A DNA stretch of 64,000 bases from Alphaproteobacteria bacterium (GTDB lineage: Bacteria; Pseudomonadota; Alphaproteobacteria; CALKHQ01): positions 131,079-195,078 of the forward strand of contig JAWKYB010000012.1 in NCBI GenBank assembly GCA_041396705.1. Direction: 5' to 3'. The notes beneath the pieces are model-generated. The model saw nothing but the letters and a program-made list of their open reading frames with translations. It had not been told where the DNA came from and made no database searches. Of the stretch, positions 62,129 through 64,000 are shown in pieces (the stretch's first letter is position 1; every line of letters begins with the position of its first letter). The position numbers were made by a program, and so were the translations under genes.

Positions 62129-62740
62129 CTAGCAGGCGTTCGCAGACCCGGCCAGCGGTTCAGTCGGCCGAAAGGTCCGCGCGCCGAGTAGCGCGGCCAG
62201 CTCGCTCGCCAGCACCAGGCCCGCCTCGTTGTTGATGCGGGCGGAAGCATCGCCGGTGACCTGCACCGGGATGTGTTCCAGCGTGCCGTCCGCGGCCGGC
62301 GCATAGCAGCCGAGCGTGGCGATGCCTTGGCCGGTCGGCGGGGCAGGCGGCGCCGTCACCAGCACCTGGCCCTGGCGGGCCTCCTCGATCAGGCCGGCGA
62401 TCCGGGCGACCTGGTCGGCGGGAACGACCGCGCCGGTCTCGGTCGCGCCGGCCAGCTGCGCCGCCACGATCTCGGGCGTCGACATCGGCTGCAGGAAGAA
62501 GCCGGTTGCGGCGAGGGCGGCAACGGGGCCGAGCTGGTCGACCGCGAGAATGCGGCCGTCGCTCGCGATCGCGCGCATCGTGCCCTCGACGGCGGCGCCG
62601 CCGGCGTCGGCGCCCAGCCGGGCGAAGCTGGAGAAGCACAGGATCGGCGACGCCGGCGCGGGCTCGGCGGCGTGCGCCGTCGCGGCGGCGCCGGCCAGCA
62701 GCGCGGCGGCCAGGCAGGCGGCGCGGGATGGTTTCGACAT
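62129..62740 (-). CDS. exported protein of unknown function
   Basis: 203 residues from ATG 62740. Signal peptide (ACLAAALLAGAAATAHA) followed by a mature protein of alternating helices and strands: ILCFSSFARLGADAGGAAVEG, SDGRILAVDQLGPVAALAATG, MSTPEIVAAQLAGATETGAV, and a C-terminal VLASELAALLGARTF segment. Two Cys are in the mature part. No family is recognised. It ends 48 bases before the upstream end of the preceding gene. Confidence 0.5.
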   Translation of the reverse strand: MSKPSRAACLAAALLAGAAATAHAAEPAPASPILCFSSFARLGADAGGAAVEGTMRAIASDGRILAVDQLGPVAALAATGFFLQPMSTPEIVAAQLAGATETGAVVPADQVARIAGLIEEARQGQVLVTAPPAPPTGQGIATLGCYAPAADGTLEHIPVQVTGDASARINNEAGLVLASELAALLGARTFRPTEPLAGSANAC

Positions 62741-62832
62741 GACGAAGGATGCTCCACAGGCGGTGACTTCGGATGTGGCTTGGACGCACGACCGCCGCAA
62801 CCGGTTCATCGTGGCTGCGAAAATCGCCGCGT

Positions 62833-64000
<1,168 letters not shown>

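Overview
The window is GC-rich chromosomal DNA of an alphaproteobacterium, most like the Rhodospirillales-type lineages. The evidence is gene order and domain architecture: eno, ftsB, pdhA, pdhB with its own lipoyl domain, pdhC, lpd and lipA; then pncC/ispDF beside ntrB-ntrC-ntrY-ntrX-trkA-dat-hfq-hflX; and a glnB-glnA pair. No plasmid, phage or replication-origin signal was seen.

Layout. 0-8.8 kb: end of enolase, an FtsB-like divisome protein, the pyruvate dehydrogenase complex, lipoyl synthase and a Coq10/RatA-type protein. 8.8-23.5 kb: an XRE regulator with a palindromic operator, pncC, ispDF, the two NtrBC/NtrYX two-component pairs, TrkA, a D-amino-acid-type transaminase, a HAD phosphatase, Hfq, HflX and an inositol-monophosphatase-family enzyme. 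23.6-34.9 kb: a 3-hydroxyisobutyrate-dehydrogenase-type gene, a livKHMGF importer, pirin, cupin, rhomboid and an aryl-CoA ligase/acyl-CoA dehydrogenase/enoyl-CoA hydratase operon. Most genes here carry several single-base frame breaks with conserved residues on both sides, so the sequence probably contains indel errors. 35-47.7 kb: membrane proteins, an SDR, a stand-alone Lrp/AsnC sensor domain, a DEAD-box helicase, ParE, YciA, glnBA, an aminotransferase and a hydrolase-OsmC fusion. 47.7-57 kb is the accessory stretch: tRNA-His with an IS481-like element directly behind it, a DUF3008 protein, an EamA transporter, two paralogous secreted proteins flanking a BTAD/TPR regulator, and a secreted cupin divergent from a LysR regulator. 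57-64 kb: an ExbB/ExbD-like three-gene operon, a luciferase-like monooxygenase, a PLP enzyme, two exported or unknown proteins and the end of a two-domain peptide ABC ATPase.

How the genes work together. Nitrogen control is a main theme. NtrB/NtrC and NtrY/NtrX lie at 11.5-17.9 kb. Their probable target glnB-glnA at 42.5-44.4 kb has a readable sigma-54 -24/-12 element and a 17-bp TGCA...TGCA palindrome in the NtrC-box format. The PDH block is a complete assembly line, with lipA supplying the cofactor. The CoA ligase/dehydrogenase/hydratase genes with the Liv importer suggest uptake and CoA activation of an aromatic acid.

The best candidates for undescribed biology are: (1) the ExbB-like/ExbD-like pair at 57.4-59.3 kb, in which the ExbD-type helix is fused to a DUF2135-like domain; and (2) the duplicated secreted-protein module at 50.6-55.3 kb, where about 195 bp of non-coding DNA is about 93% identical between copies and is better conserved than the adjoining genes.
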